Shown here one piece after another: positions 11,419-19,052 of a stretch of 38,711 nucleotides of DNA. The position numbers and the translations under genes were made by a program. The number at the start of each line of letters is the position of its first letter. The first letter of the stretch is position 1. The notes under the pieces were generated by a model. It saw only the letters and a program-made list of their open reading frames with translations. It was not told where the DNA came from and did not search any database. This DNA is from Steroidobacteraceae bacterium (GTDB lineage Bacteria; Pseudomonadota; Gammaproteobacteria; Steroidobacterales; Steroidobacteraceae): NCBI GenBank assembly GCA_025458865.1, contig JALORP010000050.1:1-38711 (forward strand), read 5' to 3'.

Positions 11419-12595
11419 ATTCCGCCTGCCCGCGCTCGGCGCGGACATGGAGCACGCGGTCCTCGTCGAGTGGCGCGTGAGGCCGGGTGATCGCGTCGCG
11501 CGCGGCGACGTGGTGGCGGCTGTCGAGACGGACAAGGGCGTGATCGACCTCGAGTGCTTCGAGACCGGCGAGGTGTGCGAGCTCGTTGCATCGCCGGGCA
11601 CGCGGGTCGACGTTGGCGGCGTGCTGGCGTTGCTCGAGGTCGAGGCGTCGGCGGGGCCGATAGCTGCCGCCCGGGCGCCAGCCCCGTCGAGCAGACCGGT
11701 CGAGCCATCGGCCATCGCAAGCGCCACCGCTGCCCCACCCAGGGCCGCGGCGGGGCGTGTCCGGGTCTCGCCGGCGGCGCGGGCCCGGGCGCACGATCTT
11801 GGGATCGCCCTGGAGGGGATCGCGGGAACCGGTGCCGGCGGCGCGATCGAGCTGGCCGACGTGGAGGCTGCCGCGCCCCCGGCGGCGGCAGCGACCGCCC
11901 CGGCCGAGTCGCCGGCAGCGCCGCGCGACCCGGTCGCGGCCATGCGTGCCGCGATCGCCTCGGCGATGGCACGCTCGAAGCGCGAGATCCCGCATTACTA
12001 CCTGACGCTGGCCATGAACCTCGATCCCGCGCTCGCCTGGCTCGAGCGCCACAACGCCTCGGTGGAGCCGGCCGGGCGGCTGCTGTATCCCGCCCTCGTG
12101 CTCAAGGCCGTGGCGCTCGCCGCCAGCGAGGTCCCGGGCTTCAACGGCCATTTCCGCGAAGGACGCTTCGAGCCTGCCGCGGCGGTGCACGTCGGGGTGG
12201 CCATCGCGCTTCGCGGCGGCGGACTCATCGCGCCTGCGATTCTCGACGCCGCCGGCAAGCCGCTCGACGTGCTGATGAGCGAGTTCCGCGACCTCGTCAG
12301 CCGCGCACGCACGGCGCGCCTGAGGAGCAGCGAGCTCACCTCGCCGACGATCACGGTCACGAGCCTGGGTGACGTCGGCGTGGAGGCCGTGTTGCCCGTG
12401 ATCCACCCGCCGCAGGTGGCCATGGTCGGCGCCGGGAGCGTGCTGCAGCGCCCGTGGGTGGCCGATGGCGCGATCGTGGCCCGTCCCGTGATGACGCTGG
12501 CGCTCGCGGCCGACCACCGCGTCAGCGACGGGCGCAGCGGCGCGCAGTTCCTCGACCGCATCCGTCAGAAGCTCGGGGCACCGGAGGCTCTATGA
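11408..12595 (+). CDS. 2-oxoacid dehydrogenase E2, dihydrolipoamide acyltransferase
   Basis: 395 aa with the standard order: one lipoyl domain (about 1-78, lipoyl-lysine Lys43 in ETDKGV), an Ala/Pro linker, a peripheral-subunit-binding domain (about 118-153, [15 protein letters not shown]), a second linker, and the acyltransferase core (about 175-395). The catalytic pair His370 and Asp374 lies in DHRVSDG. E2 moves the acyl group from lipoamide to CoA. The binding domain implies it recruits E1 and an E3, but no dihydrolipoamide dehydrogenase gene is nearby, so E3 would have to be shared from elsewhere. The stop overlaps the ACP start, so E2 and ACP are probably coupled. Confidence 0.9.
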   Translation: MRSEFRLPALGADMEHAVLVEWRVRPGDRVARGDVVAAVETDKGVIDLECFETGEVCELVASPGTRVDVGGVLALLEVEASAGPIAAARAPAPSSRPVEPSAIASATAAPPRAAAGRVRVSPAARARAHDLGIALEGIAGTGAGGAIELADVEAAAPPAAAATAPAESPAAPRDPVAAMRAAIASAMARSKREIPHYYLTLAMNLDPALAWLERHNASVEPAGRLLYPALVLKAVALAASEVPGFNGHFREGRFEPAAAVHVGVAIALRGGGLIAPAILDAAGKPLDVLMSEFRDLVSRARTARLRSSELTSPTITVTSLGDVGVEAVLPVIHPPQVAMVGAGSVLQRPWVADGAIVARPVMTLALAADHRVSDGRSGAQFLDRIRQKLGAPEAL

Positions 12596-12837
12596 ACCGC
12601 GAAGAACTGAAGGCTGTGCTCGTCGAGCTGCTGACCGGCGTGGCGCCGGACGTGGATCCCGCGGCGCTCCTGCCCGGCGTCGACTTCCGCGACCAGTTTG
12701 ATTTCGACAGCATGGACACGCTGAACTTCGCGATCGCCATGCACCAGTCGCTCGGCGTGAACGTGCCGGAGACCGACTACGCGAAGCTCGCGAGCCTCGA
12801 CAAGTGCGTCGCCTACCTGGAGCTACGCCAGGGCTGA
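12592..12837 (+). CDS. Acyl carrier protein (phosphopantetheine-binding) of the E1/E2 operon
   Basis: 81 aa, acidic, with helix-loop-helix spacing of an ACP. The likely phosphopantetheine serine is Ser40 in FDFDSMD, matching the usual DSL/DSM site, followed by the conserved hydrophobic helix NFAIAMHQSLGV and VPETDYAKL. It is not adjacent to any fatty-acid synthase gene. Its ATG overlaps the E2 stop (TATGA), so it is made together with the dehydrogenase subunits. The inference is that an acyl group handled by the complex or the ligase is carried on this ACP, or that the ACP serves lipoyl-domain assembly. Neither role is shown by the sequence. Confidence 0.87.
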   Translation: MNREELKAVLVELLTGVAPDVDPAALLPGVDFRDQFDFDSMDTLNFAIAMHQSLGVNVPETDYAKLASLDKCVAYLELRQG

Positions 12838-12952
12838 CGCCGGCTGGACGTCGCGTGCGCCGGGTTTCCCACCCTCCCGGGCGCCGACCGTCCCCCTGCG
12901 GGGCATCCCTGTCAGGTCCGGCCGGATCGGCTGGCCTGTTTTCGATACGATG

Positions 12953-12984
12953 TATTGCGTAAACACAATAAACCGGCGTAGACT
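12953..12984 (+). promoter_or_regulatory. Promoter with overlapping operator for the XRE gene
   Basis: TTGCGT (12955-12960) and TAGACT (12979-12984) are spaced 18 bp, a fair sigma-70 promoter. The -10 ends 6 nt before the ATG at 12991 and no Shine-Dalgarno is present, so the mRNA is probably leaderless. The -35 lies inside an imperfect palindrome, TATTGCGT-AA-ACACAATA (12953-12970, one mismatched pair). This is a plausible binding site for the XRE protein itself and would give negative autoregulation. Confidence 0.55.
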
Positions 12985-12990
12985 CGCGCC

Positions 12991-13236
12991 ATGACGTCAC
13001 GAATCTACAACCGGTTGGCCGTGCTGCGGGCCGAGCGCGGACTCAGCCGCAAGGACCTCGCGGAGGCGGTCGGCGTCAATTACCAGACCATCGGCTATCT
13101 CGAGCGAGGTGACTACCAGCCGAGCCTCGAGCTGGCGCTCAAGCTGGCGGCACAGTTCGAGCTGCCGGTCGAGATGGTGTTCTCGCTGCAACCATTCGAG
13201 CCGCTGTCGCGGCTCGCCAGCAAGCAAGGAGGCTGA
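12991..13236 (+). CDS. XRE family helix-turn-helix transcriptional regulator
   Basis: 81 aa, essentially one lambda-Cro-type HTH: RLAVLRAERGLSRKDLAEAV, then VNYQTIGYLERGDYQPSLELALKLA. This short class usually pairs with a small membrane protein, and here a four-helix membrane gene starts 1 nt after the stop. It probably represses its own operon through the palindrome over its -35. No ligand-binding domain is visible; how the signal reaches it is unknown. Confidence 0.9.
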   Translation: MTSRIYNRLAVLRAERGLSRKDLAEAVGVNYQTIGYLERGDYQPSLELALKLAAQFELPVEMVFSLQPFEPLSRLASKQGG

Positions 13237-13237
13237 A

Positions 13238-13744
13238 ATGTCCCTCTACGTCCGCTCCACGACGGGAGTTCCTGCGCTGCGAAGCGGCCGCACCATGAAG
13301 GTCGCGACCACCTGGGCGCTCGTGGCCTATCCGCTCGGCTGTGCGCTTCGGGTGCTCGCGCCGGGCGCCGACGGCAACGGCGTCGCGCTCGATGCCGCCG
13401 GGCTGGCACTGATCGTGTCCGCCGTCGTCGCGTTCATCGTCGTCGCGCCGTCGAGCTGGCAGCGCATCGTCGCCGAGGACGAGAAGCTGCTCGACGAGCG
13501 CGAGCTGCAGCAGCGCTACCGCGCGCAGGCCTTCGGCTACAACGTCTTCACCGGGCTCGCGGCGCTCTTCGCGTTCTACATGCAGGTGGGGATCGACCTC
13601 GAGACGAAAAAGGACCTGCTCATCTGGCGCCCGAGCACCGCCGACCACTGGAATGCCTCCATCTGGGGCGTCCTGCTGTACGCGTTCACGCTGCCGACCG
13701 CCTACCTCGCGTGGACCCTGCCGACGCCGCCGGAAGAGGAGTGA
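13238..13744 (+). CDS. Small four-helix membrane protein paired with the XRE regulator
   Basis: 168 aa from an ATG preceded by a perfect AAGGAGG five bases upstream. Four hydrophobic segments: about residues 20-40, 50-70, 105-122 and 140-160. A charged loop after helix 2 (EDEKLLDERELQQRYRAQAF) recalls the DERE pattern of DUF2178-like proteins, which are often coupled to XRE regulators; that link is from memory. Function is unknown; a membrane sensor or target of the regulator is a reasonable guess. It ends 6 nt from the convergent yicC gene. Confidence 0.72.
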   Translation: MSLYVRSTTGVPALRSGRTMKVATTWALVAYPLGCALRVLAPGADGNGVALDAAGLALIVSAVVAFIVVAPSSWQRIVAEDEKLLDERELQQRYRAQAFGYNVFTGLAALFAFYMQVGIDLETKKDLLIWRPSTADHWNASIWGVLLYAFTLPTAYLAWTLPTPPEEE

Positions 13745-13750
13745 GCAGGC

Positions 13751-14617
13751 TCACTCCACGTTCTGCACCTGCTCCCTCATCTGCTCGACGAGCACCTTGA
13801 TCTCGACCGCGGCGCGCGTGGTCTCGACGTCCTGCGACTTGGACGACAGCGTGTTCGCCTCGCGGTTGAACTCCTGCATCAGGAAGTCGAGCTTCCGGCC
13901 GGCGGGCTCGCCCGAGGCGACGACCTTTCGCACCTCGGCGACGTGGCTGCGCAGGCGATCGAGCTCCTCGTCCACGTCCATCTTCTGCAGCGCGATGACG
14001 AGCTCCTGCTCGAGCCGCTCGCGGTTGGGCTCGACGGCGACCTGGCCGAGCCGCTCGTTCAGCTTCGCGCGGATACGTTCGCGCACCTCGGGCAGGCGCG
14101 CGCTGACGGCGTCGGCGAGCGACTCGATCGCGGCGCAGCGGCCGAGCAGCAGGTCCGTGATGCGCTCGCCCTCGCTGGCGCGGGAGGCGTCGAGCGCGGC
14201 GAGTGCCTCGCCGAGCAGCGCCTGCGCGGCCTCGGCCGCGGCGGCGTTGTCGCGCTCGGCCTCGCGCACGACGCCCGGCCAGCGCAGCAGGTCCACGACG
14301 TCGATGTCCGCAGCGCCGGCAAGCCGCGTGCGCACCTCCACGGCCCGCTCGATGAGCTGCTCCAGCAGTCCTTCGTTGAGCTCCAGGCCTGCGCTCGTCG
14401 CCACGCTGGGCCGGAAGTAGAGACTCGCCTCGACCTTGCCGCGGCGGAGCGAGTGGGCGATGGCCTGCCGGAAGGTGCCTTCCGCAGCGCGGAACTCTTC
14501 GTGGAGGCGCAGCGAAACCTCGAGGTAGCGGTGGTTCACCGAGCGCAGCTCCCAGGCGAGGCTGCCGAAGGCCTCGGCGCGCTCGCGCCGGGCGAAACCG
14601 GTCATGCTGCGGATCAT
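13751..14617 (-). CDS. yicC: YicC family endoribonuclease
   Basis: 288 aa starting MIRSMTGFARRE, the family's typical N-terminus, behind a GAGGAA ribosome site; the much longer open frame upstream is spurious. YicC proteins are RNA-cleaving enzymes; the E. coli member acts in small-RNA turnover. The conserved C-terminal block GRKLDFLMQEFNREANTLSS is intact. In many gammaproteobacteria yicC neighbours gmk or rph; here it is divergent from the PP2C-rph-rdgB run. Confidence 0.93.
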   Translation of the reverse strand: MIRSMTGFARRERAEAFGSLAWELRSVNHRYLEVSLRLHEEFRAAEGTFRQAIAHSLRRGKVEASLYFRPSVATSAGLELNEGLLEQLIERAVEVRTRLAGAADIDVVDLLRWPGVVREAERDNAAAAEAAQALLGEALAALDASRASEGERITDLLLGRCAAIESLADAVSARLPEVRERIRAKLNERLGQVAVEPNRERLEQELVIALQKMDVDEELDRLRSHVAEVRKVVASGEPAGRKLDFLMQEFNREANTLSSKSQDVETTRAAVEIKVLVEQMREQVQNVE

Positions 14618-14758
14618 CGATTCCTCGGAGCGGGTCACAGGCGCGGCGTGCGCCCTCAACGGCGGGCGTCGCCTCGTGTAAGCTGCGCGGCAGAATAACA
14701 GATGCCGGTCGCGGCGCAGCGGCCAGGCCATCGTCGACATCCTTGGCCGGGAGGGCGC

Positions 14759-15502
14759 TTGCAGATCGAGTACGCGGACGTCAGCGACGTCGGGCACCGC
14801 GAGGAAAACCAGGACCGCGCAGCGGTGGCGGCCGACGACCGGGCTGCGCTGCTGCTGGTGCTGGACGGCATGGGCGGCCACTCGGACGGGGCGCTCGCCG
14901 CCGAGATCGGGCGCAAGGCGGTGCTGGAGGCCTTCGCGGCCGAGCCGCACCCGCTGTTCGATCCCCTCGGCTTCCTGCACCTCACCCTCGGGCGGGCCCA
15001 CGAGGCGGTGGCCGGGGCGGGCCGCGGCCTGCCGCTCGACCAGCGCCCGCGAGCGACCTGCGCGGTGTGCCTGGTGCAGCAGGGAGCGGCCTACTGGGCC
15101 CACCTCGGCGACAGCCGCGTCTACCACCTCCGCAACGGCGCGGTGCTCGAGCGCACCCGCGACCACAGCCACGTGGAGCAGCTGTTGCGCGACGGCCAGA
15201 TCCGCGAGGACGAGGTGCACGGCCATCCGCTGCGCAACTTCGTCGAGTGCTGCATCGGCGGCGAGCACGGCGTGCCCGACATGACGCTGTCGCGCCGCCG
15301 GCCGCTCCAGCCGGGTGACATCCTGCTGGCGTGCTCGGACGGCGTGTGGTCCAACCTGCGTGACGCCGAGATCGCGTCGTTCTGGAGCCCCGACGGCCCG
15401 CCGCTGGCCGAGGCGCTTTCGGACCTGGTGGATCGCGCAGTGCAGGCGTCCGCGCCGCACAGCGACAACGCCACCGCCGCCGCGCTACGCTGGCTGGGCT
15501 GA
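14759..15502 (+). CDS. PP2C-type (PPM) serine/threonine protein phosphatase
   Basis: 247 aa from a TTG start at [12 protein letters not shown], chosen because GGGAGGG lies just upstream and family members begin right at this strand. An ATG at 14702 would add 19 residues but has no ribosome site. Metal-binding motifs of the stand-alone bacterial family are present: [31 protein letters not shown] and SDNAT. It removes phosphate from Ser/Thr-phosphorylated proteins. No partner kinase gene is in the window. Its stop lies 4 nt before rph, so it is in an operon with rph and rdgB. Confidence 0.88.
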   Translation: MQIEYADVSDVGHREENQDRAAVAADDRAALLLVLDGMGGHSDGALAAEIGRKAVLEAFAAEPHPLFDPLGFLHLTLGRAHEAVAGAGRGLPLDQRPRATCAVCLVQQGAAYWAHLGDSRVYHLRNGAVLERTRDHSHVEQLLRDGQIREDEVHGHPLRNFVECCIGGEHGVPDMTLSRRRPLQPGDILLACSDGVWSNLRDAEIASFWSPDGPPLAEALSDLVDRAVQASAPHSDNATAAALRWLG

Positions 15503-15506
15503 GGCG

Positions 15507-16244
15507 ATGGCCGCATACCGACGGCCCAGTGGCCGCGCCCCCGACGAACTGCGGCCGGTGCGCTTCGTCCGCGGGTTCACGCGCCACGCGGAGGGCTCGG
15601 TGCTCGTGGAGTTCGGCGGCACGCGCGTGCTGTGCACCGCCAGCATCGAGAACGGCGTGCCTTCCTTCCTGCGCAACACCGGCCAGGGCTGGATCACGGC
15701 CGAGTACGGAATGCTTCCCCGCGCCACGCACACCCGCTCGCCCCGCGAGGCGGCCAAGGGCAAGCAGACGGGCCGCACGCAGGAGATCCAGCGGCTGATA
15801 GGCCGTTCGCTGCGGGCCTGCGTGGACCTCCGCGCGCTGGGCGAGCGCACGGTCACGATCGACTGCGACGTGCTGCAGGCCGACGGCGGCACGCGCACCG
15901 CCGCCATCACCGGCGGCTACGTCGCCCTCGCGGACGCCGTCGCCGCGCTGGTCCGCCGCCGCGAGATGGCCGCGAGCCCGCTTCACGGCCAGGTGGCGGC
16001 GGTATCGGTGGGCATCGTGAACGGCGTGCCGGTGCTCGACCTCGACTACGCCGAGGATTCCGACGCGGAAACCGACATGAACGTGGTCATGAACTCGGGC
16101 GGGGCCTTCATCGAGGTCCAGGGCACCGCGGAGGGCCACGCGTTCCGGCGCGAGGAACTCGACGCCCTGCTCGACCTTGCGGCGGGCGGCATCGGCCGCC
16201 TTTGCGCGCTGCAGCTCGCGGCCCTCGACGGCCGGGAGGCCTGA
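15507..16244 (+). CDS. rph: Ribonuclease PH
   Basis: 245 aa (E. coli family length 238). A hexameric phosphorolytic exoribonuclease that trims 3' ends of tRNA precursors. Signatures: [13 protein letters not shown] at the start, [17 protein letters not shown], the RSLRACVDL segment, and the phosphate/active-site block [14 protein letters not shown]. The C-terminal region VDLDYAED-like part ([18 protein letters not shown]) is complete. The start ATG uses GAGG overlapping the stop of the phosphatase gene. rdgB follows after 4 nt. Confidence 0.95.
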   Translation: MAAYRRPSGRAPDELRPVRFVRGFTRHAEGSVLVEFGGTRVLCTASIENGVPSFLRNTGQGWITAEYGMLPRATHTRSPREAAKGKQTGRTQEIQRLIGRSLRACVDLRALGERTVTIDCDVLQADGGTRTAAITGGYVALADAVAALVRRREMAASPLHGQVAAVSVGIVNGVPVLDLDYAEDSDAETDMNVVMNSGGAFIEVQGTAEGHAFRREELDALLDLAAGGIGRLCALQLAALDGREA

Positions 16245-16248
16245 GCCC

Positions 16249-16938
16249 GTGACCCGGCGGGTGGTGCTCGCCACGGGCAACCGCGGCAAGCTGGCCGAGC
16301 TGCGCGCCATCCTCGCGGGCGCCGGCCTCGAGGTGCTGTCGCAGTCCGACTTCGGCATCGAGCCGCCGGTCGAGGACGGCGAGTCCTTCGCCGCCAACGC
16401 GCTCATCAAGGCCCGGCACGCGTCGCGCCTCGCGCGCATGCCGGCGATCGCGGACGACTCGGGTCTCGAGGTGGATGCGCTCGGCGGGCGGCCGGGCATC
16501 CACTCGGCCCGCTACGCCGGCCCTGGCTGCGGCGACGCGGACAACAACGCGAAGCTGCTGCGGGAGCTGCACGGCGTGGCCGACGCGGGCCGCACGGCCC
16601 GATACCGCTGCGCCATCGCCTGGGTGGATCACGCCGACGATCCGAGCCCGCTCGTGTGCGAGGCGGCCTGGGAAGGCCGGATCGCGTGGGCGCCGCGGGG
16701 CACCGGCGGCTTCGGCTACGACCCGCTGTTCATCGTCGCGGGCGTCGGGCTCACCGCGGCCGAGATGCCGGCGGAGGAGAAGAACCGCGTGAGCCACCGC
16801 GGCCAGGCACTCTCGGCGCTCGCCGCCGCGCTGGGTCCGGGTTGCGCGGCTAGCGCCGGCGCCGCCCGCCGGGGCCTTACCGCACGACCTTCACGAGCGA
16901 GCCGGGCGTCGGTTCGCCGCTCGGGTAGAGGCCGTTGA
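16249..16938 (+). CDS. rdgB: XTP/dITP diphosphatase (RdgB/HAM1)
   Basis: 229 aa from a GTG start (VVLATGNRGKLAEL follows at once). It hydrolyses non-canonical purine nucleoside triphosphates such as dITP and XTP, keeping them out of DNA and RNA. Conserved blocks: ATGNRGKL, FAANALIKARHAS, ADDSGLEVDALGG, GFGYDPLF and the SHRGQAL end. About 30 residues rich in Arg and Ser extend past the normal C-terminus. This tail lies antisense to the last 62 nt of the convergent peptidase gene and may be unconserved read-on to the next stop. Confidence 0.93.
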   Translation: MTRRVVLATGNRGKLAELRAILAGAGLEVLSQSDFGIEPPVEDGESFAANALIKARHASRLARMPAIADDSGLEVDALGGRPGIHSARYAGPGCGDADNNAKLLRELHGVADAGRTARYRCAIAWVDHADDPSPLVCEAAWEGRIAWAPRGTGGFGYDPLFIVAGVGLTAAEMPAEEKNRVSHRGQALSALAAALGPGCAASAGAARRGLTARPSRASRASVRRSGRGR

Positions 16939-18346
16939 ACAGCCGGTGCTGCTCGACCGCGTAGGTGGTCAGCGGCGAACGGCTCGCGAGGTCCGCGATG
17001 GAGGCGTTCTCCGGCGCCTTCACGATCCGCAGCCGGTTCGGCTCGGCGAGGCGGAACTCGTCGGAGCGCAGCGGCCGGAAGGTCCGCGCGGCGGATGTGA
17101 ACAGCACGTCGCCTTCCGGGGCCGGCGCGCCGGCGCGGCTCGCGCCCCGCAGGATCCACATCAGGTTGTTGTGGTAGACGACCACGTAGCGCACGTTCGA
17201 GGTCGTGCCGAAGGGCGAGTTGTCGCCGCGGACGATGGTCGTGAACGCATCGAGGCCGTTGATGGTCAGGCTCTCGCTGCGGTCGAGGCGTCGGTCGCCG
17301 AGTCCGCGCAGCGTGAAGTCGCGCGGGTTGGTGAGGCCGCCCGGCGGCGCCTGCGCCGTGAGCTGCATGACGTTGTTGCGGTCGGGCGATGCGGCGAGCA
17401 GCTGGTTCGGGTCGTTCTGGATCTTCCAGCCCTGCGGGAAGGCCATCGTGAACTGGAAGTCGCCGTGGTAGAAGCGGTTGTCGCGGACCATGCCCTGCCG
17501 GCGGCTGGAGCCGAACGCCAGGCCGTCGATGCGGCGAAGGAAGGCCTCCACGTTCTCGTCGGTGCCGGTGGCGCGGCCCTCGACCTTCGCTGCCGCGGCG
17601 ACCGCCTCCTGCAGGCGCCGGTCGTTGTCCGGGTGCGAGGCGAAGACTCCGTGGTAGATCCGCGGGTTGCGGCCCTCGGCGCGCGCCCGGTCGCGCTCGA
17701 ACATTTCCTGTTCCTTGAGCACCCGCACGACGCGGATGATCGCGTTCGGGTCGTAGCCGGTGCGGGCGAGATACTCGGCGCCGAGGCGGTCGGCCTCGAG
17801 CTCCTGCTCGCGGCCGTAGCCGCTGATGACCGCCTGGCCGGCGATGCCGGCGAGGTCGCCGAGCGCGGGCTGGCCGGTGAAGATGGCCGCCGCCGCGCCG
17901 AGGACGCCGGCGACGGTGGACTGGCTCTGGCGCTGCACCGAGTGACGCGCCGTGATGTGCGCGATCTCATGGCCGATCACCGCCGCAAGCTCGGCCTCGC
18001 TCGCGAGGTAGGGCAGGATGCCGCGCGAGATGTAGACGAATCCGCCGGGCGTGGCGAAGGCGTTCACGTCGTCGGTGTCGATCACCGTGAACTTCCAGTC
18101 GAGCTCGGGCCGGTGGCTCTGCTTCGCGAGCTTCTCGCCGAGCTGCTGCACGTACTCCTGCAGGCGGGCGTCGTCGTACACGCCCATCGTCTGCGTGATC
18201 TGGACGTGCATCTGCTGCCCGATCTTCCTCTCCTGCTCCTGCGACATGAACGCGAGGTCGCTCTTGCCGGAGACCGGGTTCGTGGCGCAGCCGGCGGCGA
18301 GCAGCAGGACGGCGGCGGCCAGGGCGGGGAGTGCGATGCGGGTCAT
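16877..18346 (-). CDS. M48 family metalloprotease lipoprotein (BepA/LoiP-like)
   Basis: 489 aa from the ATG at 18346, with GAGGA upstream; the longer frame reads through the promoter. The N-terminus is a lipoprotein signal with Cys20 in LLLAAGC. The zinc motif HEIAH is at 126-130 and the third ligand region ELEADRLG near 182-188, giving a periplasmic M48 peptidase. The C-terminal 200 residues form a separate domain (from about FYHGDFQFTMAFPQGW) seen in other long members and probably used for substrate or partner binding. A role in outer-membrane quality control is likely by family. Its 3' end overlaps rdgB by 62 nt. Confidence 0.88.
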   Translation of the reverse strand: MTRIALPALAAAVLLLAAGCATNPVSGKSDLAFMSQEQERKIGQQMHVQITQTMGVYDDARLQEYVQQLGEKLAKQSHRPELDWKFTVIDTDDVNAFATPGGFVYISRGILPYLASEAELAAVIGHEIAHITARHSVQRQSQSTVAGVLGAAAAIFTGQPALGDLAGIAGQAVISGYGREQELEADRLGAEYLARTGYDPNAIIRVVRVLKEQEMFERDRARAEGRNPRIYHGVFASHPDNDRRLQEAVAAAAKVEGRATGTDENVEAFLRRIDGLAFGSSRRQGMVRDNRFYHGDFQFTMAFPQGWKIQNDPNQLLAASPDRNNVMQLTAQAPPGGLTNPRDFTLRGLGDRRLDRSESLTINGLDAFTTIVRGDNSPFGTTSNVRYVVVYHNNLMWILRGASRAGAPAPEGDVLFTSAARTFRPLRSDEFRLAEPNRLRIVKAPENASIADLASRSPLTTYAVEQHRLFNGLYPSGEPTPGSLVKVVR

Positions 18347-18370
18347 GGGGCGTCCTCGTCTGGTCGTTGG

Positions 18371-18400
18371 CTTATAGCCGCGCCGGGGCGGACGGCTCAA
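18371..18400 (-). promoter_or_regulatory. Sigma-70 promoter of the M48 peptidase gene
   Basis: On the gene strand TTGAGC (18400-18395), an 18-bp spacer, then TATAAG (18376-18371). Transcription would start near 18364, leaving a leader of about 18 nt with the GAGGA ribosome site. This is one of the best sigma-70 matches in the window. Confidence 0.55.
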
Positions 18401-18510
18401 GCAGCGCTTCGCAGGCTTGGACGCGGCGGATGGCGGAAAGTTGAGGCGACGACGGGGGTGCCGCGCCGTCCGCCAGCAAACCGGAAGCGAATGCCGCCTC
18501 GCGCCCGACA

Positions 18511-18538
18511 AAGCAAAAGGGCGCCCGGAGGCGCCCTT
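18511..18538 (-). terminator. Intrinsic terminator after the rpmE remnant
   Basis: Read on the minus strand: a perfect 9-bp stem AAGGGCGCC / GGCGCCCTT with a 4-nt loop, followed by TTTTGCTTT. It lies 25 nt beyond the rpmE stop and separates it from the peptidase gene. Confidence 0.75.
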
Positions 18539-18563
18539 CGTGCAGCCGGGGGTACGGGCCGGC

Positions 18564-18731
18564 TCAGCCCGTCTTCATCCCGTACTTCTTGCGGAAGCGA
18601 TCGACGCGGCCGCCGGTGTCCATGATCTTCTGCTTGCCCGTGTAGAACGGGTGGCAGCTCGAGCACACCTCGATCTGGAGGTCCTCGCCGAGGGTCGAGT
18701 CGCGGCGCAGGGCGCTGAAAGGGCGCGAAGT
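18564..18731 (-). pseudogene. rpmE: N-terminally truncated ribosomal protein L31 (rpmE remnant)
   Basis: The open frame gives 55 residues. From [13 protein letters not shown] onward it matches the C-terminal two thirds of zinc-type L31: [13 protein letters not shown], then [14 protein letters not shown], and a normal stop. The expected first 25 or so residues (MK..IHPKYE..., with the CxC half of the zinc site) are missing. Upstream in this frame are only about 10 unrelated residues and a TAG stop at 18732-18734. No ATG, GTG or TTG precedes the conserved part, and the other two frames do not hold the missing segment. So this is a deletion or join, not a simple frameshift. A TAGACT hexamer overlaps the TAG and could be the old -10. 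An assembly error cannot be excluded. Confidence 0.75.
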
Positions 18732-18819
18732 CTAGCCATCCCGACGGCGGCGCACAAGACGGGCCGCCACGTTCCCGGGCGGCCTCGATGCAAGTGGTCG
18801 AAAATCCGGGGGTTTTTTC

Positions 18820-18854
18820 TTATCCACAAAAGTTGTGGATAACTCTGTGGACGG
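18820..18854. promoter_or_regulatory. Cluster of DnaA boxes
   Basis: A perfect TTATCCACA (18820-18828) and a perfect inverted copy TGTGGATAA (18834-18842) face each other across 5 bp. A degenerate third box, TGTGGACGG, follows at 18846-18854 (6 of 9 matching). Another weak box, TGTGGCGAA, is at 18984-18992 (7 of 9). Two perfect consensus boxes within 23 bp are unlikely by chance in GC-rich DNA. Confidence 0.75.
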
Positions 18855-18900
18855 TGTGCCGTGCCGCGGTCCGCAGCACGCGGAAACACGCAAAAGTGTC

Positions 18901-18955
18901 ACTTTGATTAAAATTTGACCAGCCTATTTTTAGTTTATAAATCAAAGTTTTATAT
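18901..18955. other. A+T-rich tract with IHF site and 9-bp inverted repeat
   Basis: 44 of these 55 bases are A or T (80%), in otherwise very GC-rich DNA. AATCAAAGTTTTA (18940-18952) fits the IHF consensus WATCAANNNNTTR at every position. ACTTTGATT (18901-18909) and AATCAAAGT (18940-18948) are perfect inverted repeats 30 bp apart. It could serve as a duplex-unwinding element next to the DnaA boxes, or as a promoter/UP region. Confidence 0.6.
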
Positions 18956-19052
18956 GGCTCCAGTTAACGTCGATCCGCAACAATGTGGCGAAAGTGGCCG
19001 TCCCCCCGTCCCTCGGCCGGCGCTGTTAACAACCGCCGGTTTCACGTGGTTG

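Larger units (their letters stand above)
18735..19052. other. 318-bp gene-free island (origin-like)
   Basis: Between the rpmE remnant and hemW no protein-like frame is present. From left to right it holds a GC hairpin (GGCCGCC / GGCGGCC, 18762-18783), a T-rich tract, the DnaA-box pair, an imperfect 19-bp inverted repeat (18861-18879), the A+T tract with an IHF consensus, and two GTTAAC palindromes (18963 and 19024). The composition break from the surrounding GC-rich genes is abrupt. The order of DnaA boxes, A+T-rich tract and IHF site is that of a bacterial replication origin, although dnaA, dnaN, rpmH and mnmG are not in the window. Confidence 0.5.

Noticed and set aside
14702-14758. ATG start for the PP2C phosphatase
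   Set aside because: No ribosome site, and the Arg/Pro-rich leader is unlike the family; TTG at 14759 has GGGAGGG.
18721-18760. Frameshift explanation for the broken rpmE
   Set aside because: Neither alternative frame upstream encodes the missing IHPKYE/CxCG segment, so a deletion or misjoin fits better.
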